DNA of 64,000 bases from Actinomyces oris (GCF_001937445.1 NZ_MSKS01000016.1:1-64000), one strand, 5' to 3'; counted from the stretch's first letter, positions 36,428 through 45,817 are shown. Numbers and translations are program-made. The notes: generated from the letters alone by a model not told the origin.

Positions 36428-38176
36428 ATGCAGTTCCCCTCCGGCCAGGCCCCGCCTCCGCCTTGGCCGGCATCCCCTCCTCCACCGCTTTCGCAGGCCT
36501 CCTCGGACCACTCCCCCGCAGCGGCGGGGACAGGTTCCAGCGGGTCGCGCAGCGCTGCGCCGTTCTCCATTCCCGGAGTGCGGATCACCTCGGTGCTGGG
36601 GCGTGGCGGCTTCGCCACGGTCTATGCCGGCGTGCAGGACTCCCTGGAGCGTCCGGTCGCCGTCAAAGTGGACTCCCGCCCCTTGGATGATCCCCGCAAT
36701 GAGCGGCGGTTCATGCGTGAGGTGCAGGCGGCCTCGAGGATCTCGGGGCATCCTCACGTGGTCTCCCTGGTGGACACGGGCAAGCTGCCCGATCTGCGCC
36801 CCTACCTGGTCATGGAGCTGTGTGCGGGCGGCAGCCTCTACGACCTCGTCTCGCGCGGCCCGACCCCCGCCTCTGACGCTGTGGCCCTGGTGGAGGCCGC
36901 GGCCTCGGCCCTGGGGGCCGCCCATGCGGCCGGCGTCATGCACCGGGACGTCAAGCCCGCCAACATCCTTCTGGACTCCTACGGCTCTCCCCGGCTGTCG
37001 GACTTCGGTATCGCCGCTGTCCAGCGCGAGGGTCAGGACCCCACCGTGACCCTGGAGTGTCTCACCCCCGACTTCGCCGCGCCCGAGGCCTTCATGCTGG
37101 CCAGCCCCGGCCCCGAGGGGGACGTGTGGTCCATGGGTGCGGTGCTCTTCGCCCTGCTGACGGGCCGGGGTCCCCGACGTGGCCCCGACGGCGTGCAGCG
37201 CAGCCTGCCGGAGATCGTCCGGTCCCTCGACGACCCCCTGGACCTCACTGACCCGAACGTTCCTGAGGTCCTGCTGCCGCTCCTGGGCAAGGCGATGGCT
37301 CCGGATCCCAAGCACCGCTACCGCAACGGCACTGAGCTCACGGGGGCCCTGGGGCAGATCCGTGAGTATCTGGGGACGGGAAACCTGGCCGTCGGCGGAC
37401 CGGTGACCTCATTGCGGCTGGTTGAGGCCGGACTGGCGCCGCCTCCGCGCAGCGAAGAGGCGGGCTCACCCGACTCCTACGCTCCCAGCAGTGCATCACA
37501 GCGGGCGGCATCGGACTCCGTCTTCCCGGTCCGCCCCGCCGGCTCCTCGGGGTCCGCCGCCTCAGCCCCCTCGATCGTCTCAGGCGGGCCGGAGCGCTCT
37601 GAGAAGGCTCTGCTGAACGCCCCGGTGTCAGCTCAGCGGAGTCAGTCTCTGAGACTCTCCGGCCGAGAACGTCGACGGATCACTCTGCGCTCCGCGGCGA
37701 TCGGCGCGATTGTCGGCCTGGTCGTCGGTCTGGGCGCAGGGTGGGTGGCGGGCGCCCGTCTGGCTCCCGCCGCCAGTGCCACCAGAGCATCAGGAGCCGC
37801 GTCCCAGCCCTCGTCGTCGGGTCAGGACAACGCCTCGACCCCACCGCACCCGGTGGGTACCTGCCTGGCGGGCACCACTTCGATCTCGGGCCAGACCACG
37901 GCCAGGAAAGTCAGCTGCAACGAGCCCCACTCCTGGGAGGTCTATCAGGTGGGGACCCTGGCGGAGAGCACCTCGGGCTCCAGTGATGACGACCTGGCGG
38001 CCGATCCCAACGTGCAGGCCACCTGTACCGCGCAGGCCGCCCAGCAGTACGGGGCCGCCGATCCGAGCACATCGGTGCTGGGCCCGGGGGAGGCCGGTTG
38101 GAACGCCGGGAAGCGGGGCTTCTCCTGCATCGCCTCCGACAAGGGCGGGCAGCGGACGAGCTCCTACGCCGGCTAG
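36428..38176 (+). CDS. Membrane Ser/Thr protein kinase with extracellular septum-formation-type domain
   Basis: 582 residues from ATG 36428 (GTG 36422 or ATG 36404 are alternatives; no clear ribosome site). After a 45-residue Pro/Ser-rich leader comes a Hanks-type kinase: glycine loop LGRGGFATVYAG, VAVKVD lysine, catalytic HRDVKPANILL, DFG, and APE. A disordered linker leads to one membrane helix (IGAIVGLVVGLGAGWVAGARL, about residue 425), then an outside domain of about 110 residues with paired cysteines (GTCLAGT, KVSCNEPHSWEVYQVG, QATCTA, GFSCIA), the pattern of the septum-formation domain. It is not a PASTA kinase. It sits in the his cluster on the opposite strand. Confidence 0.9.
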   Translation: MQFPSGQAPPPPWPASPPPPLSQASSDHSPAAAGTGSSGSRSAAPFSIPGVRITSVLGRGGFATVYAGVQDSLERPVAVKVDSRPLDDPRNERRFMREVQAASRISGHPHVVSLVDTGKLPDLRPYLVMELCAGGSLYDLVSRGPTPASDAVALVEAAASALGAAHAAGVMHRDVKPANILLDSYGSPRLSDFGIAAVQREGQDPTVTLECLTPDFAAPEAFMLASPGPEGDVWSMGAVLFALLTGRGPRRGPDGVQRSLPEIVRSLDDPLDLTDPNVPEVLLPLLGKAMAPDPKHRYRNGTELTGALGQIREYLGTGNLAVGGPVTSLRLVEAGLAPPPRSEEAGSPDSYAPSSASQRAASDSVFPVRPAGSSGSAASAPSIVSGGPERSEKALLNAPVSAQRSQSLRLSGRERRRITLRSAAIGAIVGLVVGLGAGWVAGARLAPAASATRASGAASQPSSSGQDNASTPPHPVGTCLAGTTSISGQTTARKVSCNEPHSWEVYQVGTLAESTSGSSDDDLAADPNVQATCTAQAAQQYGAADPSTSVLGPGEAGWNAGKRGFSCIASDKGGQRTSSYAG

Positions 38177-38222
38177 GAGTCGCTGCCCGCCGGCCAGCAG
38201 CGGGCGGCGCGCGCCGGTGAGG

Positions 38223-39140
38223 TCACTGCGGGGGACGGCGCAGGCCGCGTCCGAACCAGCGCATCGCCCGGGGCGCCTGGATCTCGGAGGACTTCACCGC
38301 TCCGGGGACGTCGTCGGCGTTGATGACTCCCAGGAGGATGTCCTCGACAACCTGGTCCATGGAGGACAGCAGGAGCCCCGCCGACGCCTCCTCGCCGGGC
38401 TGACCGTTGGTGAAGTGGCGGGCGGTGATCGTCCCGGACAGGCCGGACTCGATACCGACGTCGGTGGCCAGGTCAGCGGTCATGAGGACCGCCCCGGCCC
38501 GTGACAGGCGGGAGAGCTGGGCGGCCAGCTCCGCGGCCTCTGCGGGCTCGGAGTCGGAGCCGCCGAGCAGCTCGGCCACGTCCCAGTCCGAGTGGGCGGA
38601 GACGAACTGCTTGACCGCGAAGGCCCCGCTGGAGGAGGGCACCACGGTGCAGTCGAGGTCCAGCAGGGAGCACATTCCGGCCAAGCCGTCGGCCCGGTTC
38701 AGCGGCGTCATGACGACGGCGACCTTGACCGCCCGGGGAGCCTGGTCCTCGGACTGACCGGGCACGTAGGAGCTCAGGGAGTCGGCCGCGGCGGCGATCT
38801 GCGCCTCCTGGGCATCGGTGAGCCGGGACGGGCCCTCGGTGTCCTCCGCTCCGCCCTGTCTCCCGTTCAGGGGATGGTAGGTGTTGTGGGGGACGTCGCC
38901 GGGCCTGACGTCTGCTGGTCCGCTCTGCCCCGCGGAGCCGGCCGATACGGAGTCATCCCCCGCCAGGGTCCGCAGGCCCGGTTCGCTGTCGGCCTCCTGC
39001 ACAGCCCCCAGGTCTTCGGCCGAGAGGTCGTCGGGGATCTCCACGTCGCCCATGAGGGCGGCGAACTCGGCATCCAGGTCGCGCTGGTGGTCCTGGTGGT
39101 CGTTGTGGCTCTCGTCGGGCCGGGGGGTCTGGTCCATCAC
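38223..39140 (-). CDS. Hypothetical protein linked to hisB
   Basis: 305 residues, not recognised. The first 115 residues are acidic and disordered. Residues 130-270 look like an alpha/beta fold ([43 protein letters not shown] and [29 protein letters not shown]). It starts four bases inside the end of hisB, so it is co-translated with the his genes. No membrane helix or metal motif. Confidence 0.75.
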   Translation of the reverse strand: MMDQTPRPDESHNDHQDHQRDLDAEFAALMGDVEIPDDLSAEDLGAVQEADSEPGLRTLAGDDSVSAGSAGQSGPADVRPGDVPHNTYHPLNGRQGGAEDTEGPSRLTDAQEAQIAAAADSLSSYVPGQSEDQAPRAVKVAVVMTPLNRADGLAGMCSLLDLDCTVVPSSSGAFAVKQFVSAHSDWDVAELLGGSDSEPAEAAELAAQLSRLSRAGAVLMTADLATDVGIESGLSGTITARHFTNGQPGEEASAGLLLSSMDQVVEDILLGVINADDVPGAVKSSEIQAPRAMRWFGRGLRRPPQ

Positions 39141-39736
39141 AGGCTTCCCTTCGTGGATGGGATGGTCTCGACGCGGGGGTCGTCCTCCACGGCGGCGCGC
39201 AGGGCGCGCGCCAGCGCCTTGAACTCGGCCTCGGCGATGTGGTGGGGATCGCGCCCGGACAGGACCCGCACGTGCAGACAGATGCCGGCGTGGTAGGCGA
39301 TGGCCTCCAGCACGTGACGCACCATGGAACCGGTGAAGTGGCCGCCGATGAGGTGATGGACGAAGGCCTCGGTCTCCCCCTCGTGCACCAGGTAGGGACG
39401 CCCGGAGATGTCGACGACGGCATGAGCCAGGGCCTCGTCCAGAGGGACGCTGGCCTCACCGAAGCGGCGGATACCGCGCTTGTCCCCCAGCGCCACGCGC
39501 AGGGCCTCACCGATGCAGATGGCGGTGTCCTCCACGGTGTGGTGCACGTCGATCTCGGTGTCACCGGTGGCGCGCACTGTCAGATCGATGAGCGAGTGGC
39601 GCCCCAGAGCGGTGAGCATGTGGTCGTAGAAGGGGACGGTGGTGGAGATGTCGGTCTGGCCCGTGCCATCGAGGTTGATCTCGACGACGACGCTTGACTC
39701 ACTCGTGGCTCGCTCAATACGCGCGGTACGGCTCAT
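39137..39736 (-). CDS. hisB: Imidazoleglycerol-phosphate dehydratase
   Basis: 199 residues, single-function IGPD. Metal-binding His clusters are in [17 protein letters not shown] and [19 protein letters not shown]. It follows hisC by 111 bases and overlaps the hypothetical gene by four. Confidence 0.96.
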   Translation of the reverse strand: MSRTARIERATSESSVVVEINLDGTGQTDISTTVPFYDHMLTALGRHSLIDLTVRATGDTEIDVHHTVEDTAICIGEALRVALGDKRGIRRFGEASVPLDEALAHAVVDISGRPYLVHEGETEAFVHHLIGGHFTGSMVRHVLEAIAYHAGICLHVRVLSGRDPHHIAEAEFKALARALRAAVEDDPRVETIPSTKGSL

Positions 39737-39847
39737 AGGTGCTTCCTCAGCATCGGGTGTCGTGCTTTTTCAGCACAGTGGTTCATAGGTGACTCAATCG
39801 ATAGCAACCCTACCGGTCCTAGGCGCTGATCGCTGCCGGCATCCTTG

Positions 39848-40990
39848 TCATCCGCCGATGGCTGCGGTCAGGGCGGTGCGCAGGCGGGCCATCTCGTCAG
39901 GCGTGCCGATACTGGCCCGCAGGAAGCCCTCGGGACCGACGACGCGGATGAGGACCCCGGCGTCGAGCAGGGCCTGCCAGACAGCCTCGCGGTCGGGGAA
40001 CGGGCCGAACAGGACGAAGTTGGCGTCTGATTCGTGCGCGACCAGTCCCTGGGCTCGCAGCCACTCAACGAAGGCATCGCGCTCATCGCGCAGGGAGGCC
40101 ACCTGAGCCATGAGCTCGTCGCGGTGGGACAGGGCGGCCAGGGCCGCCGCCTGGGTGACGGCGGAGAGGTGATACGGCAGGCGCACGACGCGCAGGGCGT
40201 CTACCAGGGCGCGGTCGGCGGCCAGGTAGCCCAGGCGCAGGCCGGCGGCACCGAAGGCTTTGGACATGGTGCGGGTGACGGCCAGGTGCGGGTGGGCCGG
40301 CCCCACCAGCTCCAGGGCGCTGGGCACGCCTGGACGGCGGAACTCGGCGTAGGCCTCGTCGATGACGACGACGCAGTCGCTGGACCGGGCGGGCGAGCCG
40401 ATCTCGGCTCCGAGTATGGGACCGTGGCCGCGGGCCGCCTCCAGGATTCGCTTGATGTCCTCCAGCGGCAGGGCGGTTCCGGTCGGGTTGTTGGGGCTGG
40501 CCAGGACGACGACGGCCGGCCGAAGCTCGTTGATCGCGCTCACCGCGGCGTCGACGTCGAGGGTGAAGTCCTTGCGGCGCGGTCGCGTCGCGTAGTCGGT
40601 TAAGGTGTCGCGGGCGTACTCGGGGTACATCGAGTAGGTGGGGGTGAAGGTCAGGCAGGTGCGCCCAGGACCTCCGAAGGCCTGGAGCACATGGAGCATG
40701 ACCTCGTTGGAGCCGTTGGCCGCCCAGATCTGCTCAGGGGTCAGATGCGCACCGGACTCGGCCGCGAGATAGTCCGCGAGCGCGGCCCGCAGCCGGGGAA
40801 AGTCCCGCTCCGGGTAGCGGTTGAGCCCCTGGGCGGCCTGAGCCACGGCGGTGGCGATCGACTCGATGACCGCGGCCGAGGGCGGGTAGGGGTTCTCGTT
40901 GACGTTCAGCCGCACGGGGACGTCGATCTCGGGGGCCCCGTAGGGGGTCTCGCCCTCTAGGTCCGGTCTCAGGGGCAGGTTCGCGTTCAC
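39848..40990 (-). CDS. hisC: Histidinol-phosphate aminotransferase
   Basis: 380-residue PLP enzyme, aspartate aminotransferase fold. LASPNNPTGTALPL and VVIDEAYAEF bind substrate and PLP; the Schiff-base Lys is in TRTMSKAFGAAGLRLGYL. ATG 40988-40990 is only 68 bases from the transposon boundary at 41059, so the promoter of hisC must be short or supplied from the element: in a normal operon hisD would be directly upstream. Confidence 0.95.
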   Translation of the reverse strand: MNANLPLRPDLEGETPYGAPEIDVPVRLNVNENPYPPSAAVIESIATAVAQAAQGLNRYPERDFPRLRAALADYLAAESGAHLTPEQIWAANGSNEVMLHVLQAFGGPGRTCLTFTPTYSMYPEYARDTLTDYATRPRRKDFTLDVDAAVSAINELRPAVVVLASPNNPTGTALPLEDIKRILEAARGHGPILGAEIGSPARSSDCVVVIDEAYAEFRRPGVPSALELVGPAHPHLAVTRTMSKAFGAAGLRLGYLAADRALVDALRVVRLPYHLSAVTQAAALAALSHRDELMAQVASLRDERDAFVEWLRAQGLVAHESDANFVLFGPFPDREAVWQALLDAGVLIRVVGPEGFLRASIGTPDEMARLRTALTAAIGG

Positions 40991-41225
40991 GCCTGGAGTC
41001 TACGGCTCAGTCCGCTCCAGCGGTTGGGCCACCCGTCCGGCGGTGCGCACGGCACCGATGTGCTGTCTCATGACTTCTGAGACAGATGAGCGTCATGACT
41101 TCTGAGACACCGGTTGGGCGGCTTGCCGGGGGACCGTGCTACGCACCACGCCTGACCAGCTCAGCCCGGCCTCCGGGCTCACCCTTGGGTGAGCGCCTCG
41201 CGTTCGTAGGGTAGGTCGCGCGTTC

Positions 41226-41240
41226 GTACCCTGAACCCCC
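41226..41240. repeat. Target-site duplication, left copy
   Basis: GTACCCTGAACCCCC directly left of the intact IS; identical to 42709-42723. Confidence 0.9.
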
Positions 41241-41250
41241 TGTGCTGTCT

Positions 41251-41350
41251 CCTCACTTCTGAGACATTTGGGTGTCATGACTTCTGAGACGTTTGGGTGT
41301 CATGACTTCTGAGACGTTTGAGTGTCATGACTTGTGAGATGTTCGGTGGT
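41251..41350. repeat. Four 25-bp tandem repeats at the transposase 3' end of the IS
   Basis: Copies at 41251-41275, 41276-41300, 41301-41325 and 41326-41350 share the core CATGACTTCTGAGACGTTTG, with the outer ones diverged. The transposase stop lies at the end of the third copy. They resemble the terminal repeat and may be repeated transposase binding sites. Not a CRISPR: there are no spacers. Confidence 0.7.
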
Positions 41351-42632
41351 GTCGGGGTGGTAGCGGGATGAGTCTGTAGGGCGGTTTCTTGGTGTCGATG
41401 GTGGAGCGGTTGCCTTGCTGCCTCTGGGTGGGTTGGGGCCAGGGCAGGGACACGAAGCGGCGTCCGTCGGGGTCGTAGAGGTCCAGGCGCGTGGGGTACT
41501 CGATCAGGGTGACCTCGGTGCCGCGCATGGCCTTGCCCAGTGACAGGGCACGATCCTTGTAGGACACGCACCCGTTGGACATCACGGTGCGTCGGGCGCG
41601 GTCCACGGCACTGTCCGAGCCGGCCGGGTCGGTGGGGTCGGGCAGGCTGATGGGGCCGCCGCCGGCTGGGAGGCGATCCAGGTCGATGGGGGCCGGGCTG
41701 GCTAGGGCCCTGGGGGCCTGGGTCCATACCCTCAGCGGGGTCAGTGCGACGCCGTGGCCCTGGTGCTGACGCTCGGTGTTGTAGTAGCTGGTGAAGCGGT
41801 CCAGCTCGGTGTTGAGCTCCTCAAGGGTGCTGGCCGGGTGAGCGCGCAGCCAGGCGGCGGCCGGCTGGTGGGAGCGCTCGACCTTGCCCTGGGTCTGGGG
41901 GTGGCCCACCCGCCCGCTGATGGGACGTACCCCCAGGGAGGCCAGCCATTTCTCGGTAGCACCCGGACCAGTGGTGCGGCTGGTGTTGAACGCCAGCGCG
42001 TTGTCAGACAGGATCGCCGCCGGGCGCCCCCAGGTGGTGAAGGCCTCCTCAAGGACCATGCGGGTGCCTGCCACGCTCTCACCGCCCCAGCAGGCCCGCA
42101 GGGCGGTGATGACCCGTGAGCAGTCGTCAACGACCTGGTAGACGGTCACCACACGGTCCTCCAGGCGCCACTGGAAGCCGTCGATCTGCCACAGCTCGTT
42201 GGCCGCGCTGCGAGTGAAGCGCTTGTAGGAGGTCCTGGGCCGCTTGCGCGGGGCGGGGACCACCAGGCCGGCTCTGCGCAGGCTGCGGGCGATCGTCGCG
42301 CGCGAGGGAGCCGGGACACTGGCGCCCTGGCTCATCACCCACCACACCGAGACCGGCCCCGCCTCCCGGCCGGCAGCCAGCAGGTCGGCTCGCACCTGGG
42401 CGATGCGCTCATCAGTGCCCTGGTCCCACACCCGCGCCGGGTGGTGCGGAGCCCGTGAACGCGGCGTCAGCGCGGCAGCCAGTCCCTCGTGCTCAGCGCG
42501 TCGGCGTATCCGGTAGAACGATGCCCGCGAGATACCCACCTGAGCGCAGAACTCCTCCACACTCATCCCACTGGTCCTGGAGTCGAAGCCTATGACCTGC
42601 TCACGCCCAGACGGCGAAATCGAGTTACCCAT
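41325..42632 (-). CDS. IS481-family transposase
   Basis: 435 residues from ATG 42630-42632 (an upstream TTG is possible). An N-terminal helix-turn-helix (SVEEFCAQVGISRASFYRIRRR) is followed by an integrase core with the DDE triad: D in WQIDGFQW, D in AILSDNALAF, E in GKVERSHQ. The C-terminal part beyond residue 330 is a strand-rich tail as in other IS481 enzymes. No frameshift; likely active. Confidence 0.93.
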   Translation of the reverse strand: MGNSISPSGREQVIGFDSRTSGMSVEEFCAQVGISRASFYRIRRRAEHEGLAAALTPRSRAPHHPARVWDQGTDERIAQVRADLLAAGREAGPVSVWWVMSQGASVPAPSRATIARSLRRAGLVVPAPRKRPRTSYKRFTRSAANELWQIDGFQWRLEDRVVTVYQVVDDCSRVITALRACWGGESVAGTRMVLEEAFTTWGRPAAILSDNALAFNTSRTTGPGATEKWLASLGVRPISGRVGHPQTQGKVERSHQPAAAWLRAHPASTLEELNTELDRFTSYYNTERQHQGHGVALTPLRVWTQAPRALASPAPIDLDRLPAGGGPISLPDPTDPAGSDSAVDRARRTVMSNGCVSYKDRALSLGKAMRGTEVTLIEYPTRLDLYDPDGRRFVSLPWPQPTQRQQGNRSTIDTKKPPYRLIPLPPRHHRTSHKS

Positions 42633-42708
42633 ACCCCCAGGCAACCCACCCAACCAGTGTCTCAGATGTCATGACATCCGAAACTCTCAGAAGTCATGAG
42701 ACAACACA

Positions 42709-42723
42709 GTACCCTGAACCCCC
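42709..42723. repeat. Target-site duplication, right copy
   Basis: GTACCCTGAACCCCC directly right of the intact IS; identical to 41226-41240. Confidence 0.9.
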
Positions 42724-42919
42724 GAACGCGAGGCATAAGGTACGAACGCGACGCCGGCCTACGCGGCCACCCTCGTCTCTAGGACCACTGCCTGCCCAGG
42801 GACCCTGCCCGAGCGAGTGCCTCAGAAGCCACGACACTCACATGTCTCAGAAATGAGGGGACAGCATAGTGCTCTCGGCACTGAGGGCGGCGGTCGCAGC
42901 GTCCTGCTTGGGGGCGTTG

Positions 42920-44845
42920 TCAGTGCGGCTCGCTGGTGAGCATGATCTCCTGAAAGTCGAGGCGGTTCAGGGCGTGTTCCAGGGAGTCGGCCGAGTAGAG
43001 GCCCTCGTCGCCGGCGTCGAGAAGGGCTTCGCGCTGGGCTCGGATTATGTCCAGGGCTCGTTCTCGCATGGGGGCGAGGTCGTCGTGGCGCCAGGTGGGG
43101 TCGGCCCAGGCCTTGGCGACGACTGCTGGAGAGACGACGACGTCGTCGCCCTGCCTGCGTACGAGGCCGTGCTGCTCAGTGGTGGGGCTGAGGCTCTCGT
43201 TGTTCTCGGGGTCGGGGGCAGTCGGTGAGACCTTGTCCAGCCCGGGAGTGCTCGTCGTCGTTTGAGCGCCCGAGGCGCCGGGGCCTGCGGCACCGGTGGG
43301 TGCGGTGTGCTGGGAGGCGCCGCGAGTACCGACGGAGGCGACGTCGCGGGCGGCGTTGACCAGCAGCGAGATGACGGCGGCCTTCTCCTCCTCGTCGGCG
43401 GGGCCGGCCATGGCGGGTCTGACGACGCGGACCAGTGCGGGCAGCGAAAGTCCTTGGATCGTCAGTGATCCGGCGGCCACGAGCATGGCCACCAGGAGAA
43501 GGAAGGAGTAGTGAGGCGCTGTGATCGGCAGGGTCTGGGCGGCGGCCAGGGTGATGGCGCCGCGCATTCCCGCCCAGACGATGACGGCGCCCTCGCGTGT
43601 GCCCAGGGGCTCGGCTGCGAAGTAGTCCAGGTCGGCGCCTCGGCGTCTGACCCGGCTGGAGAGGCTGTGTGCGCGCCGGGCGATGCTCTCGTGGTTGGTC
43701 GCCTGGCGGAGCTTGCGCTGGACCTGCGCGAAGGGGCGCCGGTCCCAGGGAACCGGGGGCATCTCGGCCTCTCCACGCACGATGGCCGAGCAGCGATTCT
43801 GGAACTGGTGGATGGCCTCCGCGTTCTCCTGCCAGTGGATCGCCCAGCGCGCGGTCCGGTGGCTGAGGAGCTTGAGCATGGGTGTCACCACGAGCGCCCG
43901 GATGACGACGGTCAGCGCCCCAGCAACGACAGCGACCGCGATGGCCCGGACAACACCGAGAGTTGAGGCGCCGACCTTCTCCACGATGCCGAAGAACTCC
44001 AGCCCCATGACCAGGAAGATGAGTCCTTCCAGGGTGAGCTCGACGGTGTGCCAGTTGGTCCGTGAGGCTACACGGTGGGCGGGTGGCAGCATCCGGGGGC
44101 CGCGGTGGCCGGTGATGAGCCCGGCGACAACGGCTGCCACGAGGCCCGAGCCGTGCATGTGCTCGGCCGGGATCGCCGCGAGGAAGGGCACGGTGAAGGA
44201 CACGACCGTGTCCACGGTGGGGTCGGTGATGTGGGAGCGCACCCGCAGACTCGCCTCGCCGACGAGCCAGCCCACTCCCAGGGCCACGAGGACCGCCAGG
44301 GCGAAGCCGCCCAGCACGCCTCCGACACTGACGCCGCCGGATGTTGCCGCGGAGACGGCGGAGGACAGGACCACCAGTGCGGTGGCGTCGTTGAGCAGTC
44401 CTTCCCCTTCCAGGACGGTGATGATGCGTTGGGAGACTCCCAGCCGGCGGGCGATGGAGATGGCCACGGCGTCGGTGGGGCTGAGGATCGCTCCCATGGC
44501 GATGGCCCAGGCCAGAGAGAGCCCCGGGACCAGGAGGGTGAGGACCGCGCCGATCACCGCGGCGGACAGGGGCACCAGCAGGATGGCCAGCACCGCCACC
44601 GGGACGAGCTCGCGGCGGAAGTTGATGGTGGAGATGCTCACCGCCGTGGAGAACAGCAGCGGCGGAAGGACTCCTTCCAGGACCACCTGGGGGTCCAGCT
44701 CAATCGCCGGGATGAAGGGCAGGAAGCCCACCGCTGTCCCACCCGCCAGGAGGATCAGCGCCGGGGCGACCCCGATGCGGTCGCTGAGCTGAGAGGCCGC
44801 CGCAATGGCCAGAATGCCCAGCACGGCGATGATGAGGAGGTCCAT
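42920..44845 (-). CDS. Na+/H+ antiporter, CPA1/NhaP type
   Basis: 641 residues. About twelve membrane helices occupy residues 1-470; the ion-binding motif is GAILSPTDAVAI with EGEGLLNDATALVVLSS. A 150-residue cytoplasmic insertion (HWQENAEAIHQFQNRCSAIV to RRGADLDYF) lies between helices and a long hydrophilic tail follows the last helix, as in many actinobacterial members. Its stop is just right of the transposon boundary at 42884. Confidence 0.93.
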   Translation of the reverse strand: MDLLIIAVLGILAIAAASQLSDRIGVAPALILLAGGTAVGFLPFIPAIELDPQVVLEGVLPPLLFSTAVSISTINFRRELVPVAVLAILLVPLSAAVIGAVLTLLVPGLSLAWAIAMGAILSPTDAVAISIARRLGVSQRIITVLEGEGLLNDATALVVLSSAVSAATSGGVSVGGVLGGFALAVLVALGVGWLVGEASLRVRSHITDPTVDTVVSFTVPFLAAIPAEHMHGSGLVAAVVAGLITGHRGPRMLPPAHRVASRTNWHTVELTLEGLIFLVMGLEFFGIVEKVGASTLGVVRAIAVAVVAGALTVVIRALVVTPMLKLLSHRTARWAIHWQENAEAIHQFQNRCSAIVRGEAEMPPVPWDRRPFAQVQRKLRQATNHESIARRAHSLSSRVRRRGADLDYFAAEPLGTREGAVIVWAGMRGAITLAAAQTLPITAPHYSFLLLVAMLVAAGSLTIQGLSLPALVRVVRPAMAGPADEEEKAAVISLLVNAARDVASVGTRGASQHTAPTGAAGPGASGAQTTTSTPGLDKVSPTAPDPENNESLSPTTEQHGLVRRQGDDVVVSPAVVAKAWADPTWRHDDLAPMRERALDIIRAQREALLDAGDEGLYSADSLEHALNRLDFQEIMLTSEPH

Positions 44846-44887
44846 GGGCCAAGGGTATCCAAGTGCATCGGCGATGACGCTGGGGCT

Positions 44888-45817
44888 TCAGCAGTCGTGG
44901 TCGGTGAAGCCGGGGAAGTCCATACCTACCCCAGGGGTGCGCCGTGCACGACCGGCTCTGAACCTACGGTCCCCACGCTCGGGAAAGTCCTCTCCAAGAA
45001 GAGCGTCGCCGCCTTGACGGGGACGTCCCCCGCGGCGCGGCCCACCGTGGCCCGCCCGCCTACGTCGCCTGCCACAGTCCGCTGATGGGTCGACGTCATC
45101 GACCTCCGGGCCGAAGCCGGGGCCGAAGGGGCTGAAGGGGCCGAAACCGTGCTCGCGCATGCGCATCATGGCCTCGAAGCGCTCCTCGCCCATGCGACGA
45201 CGGGCGCCGGCGAAGCGCGGCCCGCGCTCACCGTCCTCATCCGGCCCGAGCTGAGTCTCCAGGGAGTCGATGATCTTGTCGAGAAGCCGAGCCAAGGTTG
45301 AGACCTCCTCATCGGTCAGAGACTCGAGGTAGTCGGCTCTGGGCCCGCTCAGTGGCGTACTGCGACCGGCCTCGGTGAGGTGGACGACCATGACCCGACG
45401 ATCCTCCTGACTGGGCCTGCGTTCGATGAGGCCATCGGCCTGGAGCTTCTTGAGAAGCTCGTTGAGGGACTGCTGGCGGATATCGAGGAGGAAGGCCAGG
45501 TCTCGGGTGGGGATCGGGCTCTGCATGCGCAGGGCGGCCAGAACCCGGCCGCGGCCGCGCGTGATGTCGGCGAAGGGGCCGTCGCGATGCGCCGTCATGC
45601 GGCTGCGGCGCATGAGGTGCTGCAAGCGCCGGAATCGTTCGTGAAGGGAGGCCCGCTGCGGGTGCTGCGACCAGGCTGCACCGTCAGCGTCCTTGGAAAC
45701 ATGGGGGTGGGAGCTGTTCGTCATATCGGTCTCCGTCTCAGCGCCTTGATAGGCGACGTGTTGAGTGTCGTGTGAGGTGGTGCTCGGCTCGGTGTTCCTG
45801 ATGCTCTTGGGATTCAT
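44888..45817 (-). CDS. MarR-family regulator with Gly/Arg-rich tail
   Basis: 309 residues from ATG 45815-45817, which has a strong ribosome site (AGGAGA). The winged helix is at residues about 80-150: PTRDLAFLLDIRQQSLNELLKKLQADGLIERRPSQEDRRVMVVHLTEAG. Beyond residue 190 comes an unusual tail: a GFGPFSPFGPGFGPE stretch, then an Arg/Gly-rich block (RRRRRAGHGGPRRGGRPRQGG). Usual MarR proteins end near residue 150, so the tail may be an extra nucleic-acid-binding or membrane-near segment, or a frameshift product. Operators lie at 45919-45998. Confidence 0.85.
   Translation of the reverse strand: MNPKSIRNTEPSTTSHDTQHVAYQGAETETDMTNSSHPHVSKDADGAAWSQHPQRASLHERFRRLQHLMRRSRMTAHRDGPFADITRGRGRVLAALRMQSPIPTRDLAFLLDIRQQSLNELLKKLQADGLIERRPSQEDRRVMVVHLTEAGRSTPLSGPRADYLESLTDEEVSTLARLLDKIIDSLETQLGPDEDGERGPRFAGARRRMGEERFEAMMRMREHGFGPFSPFGPGFGPEVDDVDPSADCGRRRRRAGHGGPRRGGRPRQGGDALLGEDFPERGDRRFRAGRARRTPGVGMDFPGFTDHDC

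Larger units (their letters stand above)
41241..42708 (-). mobile_element. Intact IS481-family insertion sequence
   Basis: 1468 bp. Ends: TGTGCTGTCTCCTCACTTCT at 41241 and, reading in from 42708 on the minus strand, TGTGTTGTCTCATGACTTCT. Both sides are bordered by the identical 15-bp string GTACCCTGAACCCCC (41226-41240 and 42709-42723), a fresh target duplication. One transposase gene fills it. Perfect duplication and an intact gene suggest recent insertion. Confidence 0.9.
41059..42868. mobile_element. Old, internally deleted IS481-related element (MITE-like), carrying a nested IS
   Basis: Left end at 41059 (TGTGCTGTCTCATGACTTCT) and right end at 42868 (complement TATGCTGTCCCCTCATTTCT) match the ends of the intact IS inside it. 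It is flanked by a decayed 16-bp target duplication, GTGCGCACGGCACCGA (41043-41058) and GTGCTCTCGGCACTGA (42869-42884), 13 of 16 identical. Removing the inner IS and one target copy leaves about 327 bp with no transposase. Its 5'-type end is at left, so it is oriented opposite to the inner IS. Confidence 0.75.

Noticed and set aside
36200-37315. 371-residue minus-strand frame opposite the kinase
   Set aside because: Arg/Gly/His-rich shadow; the kinase has all catalytic motifs.
41251-41350. Possible CRISPR-like array
   Set aside because: Repeats are directly adjacent with no spacers and match IS ends; no cas genes in the window.
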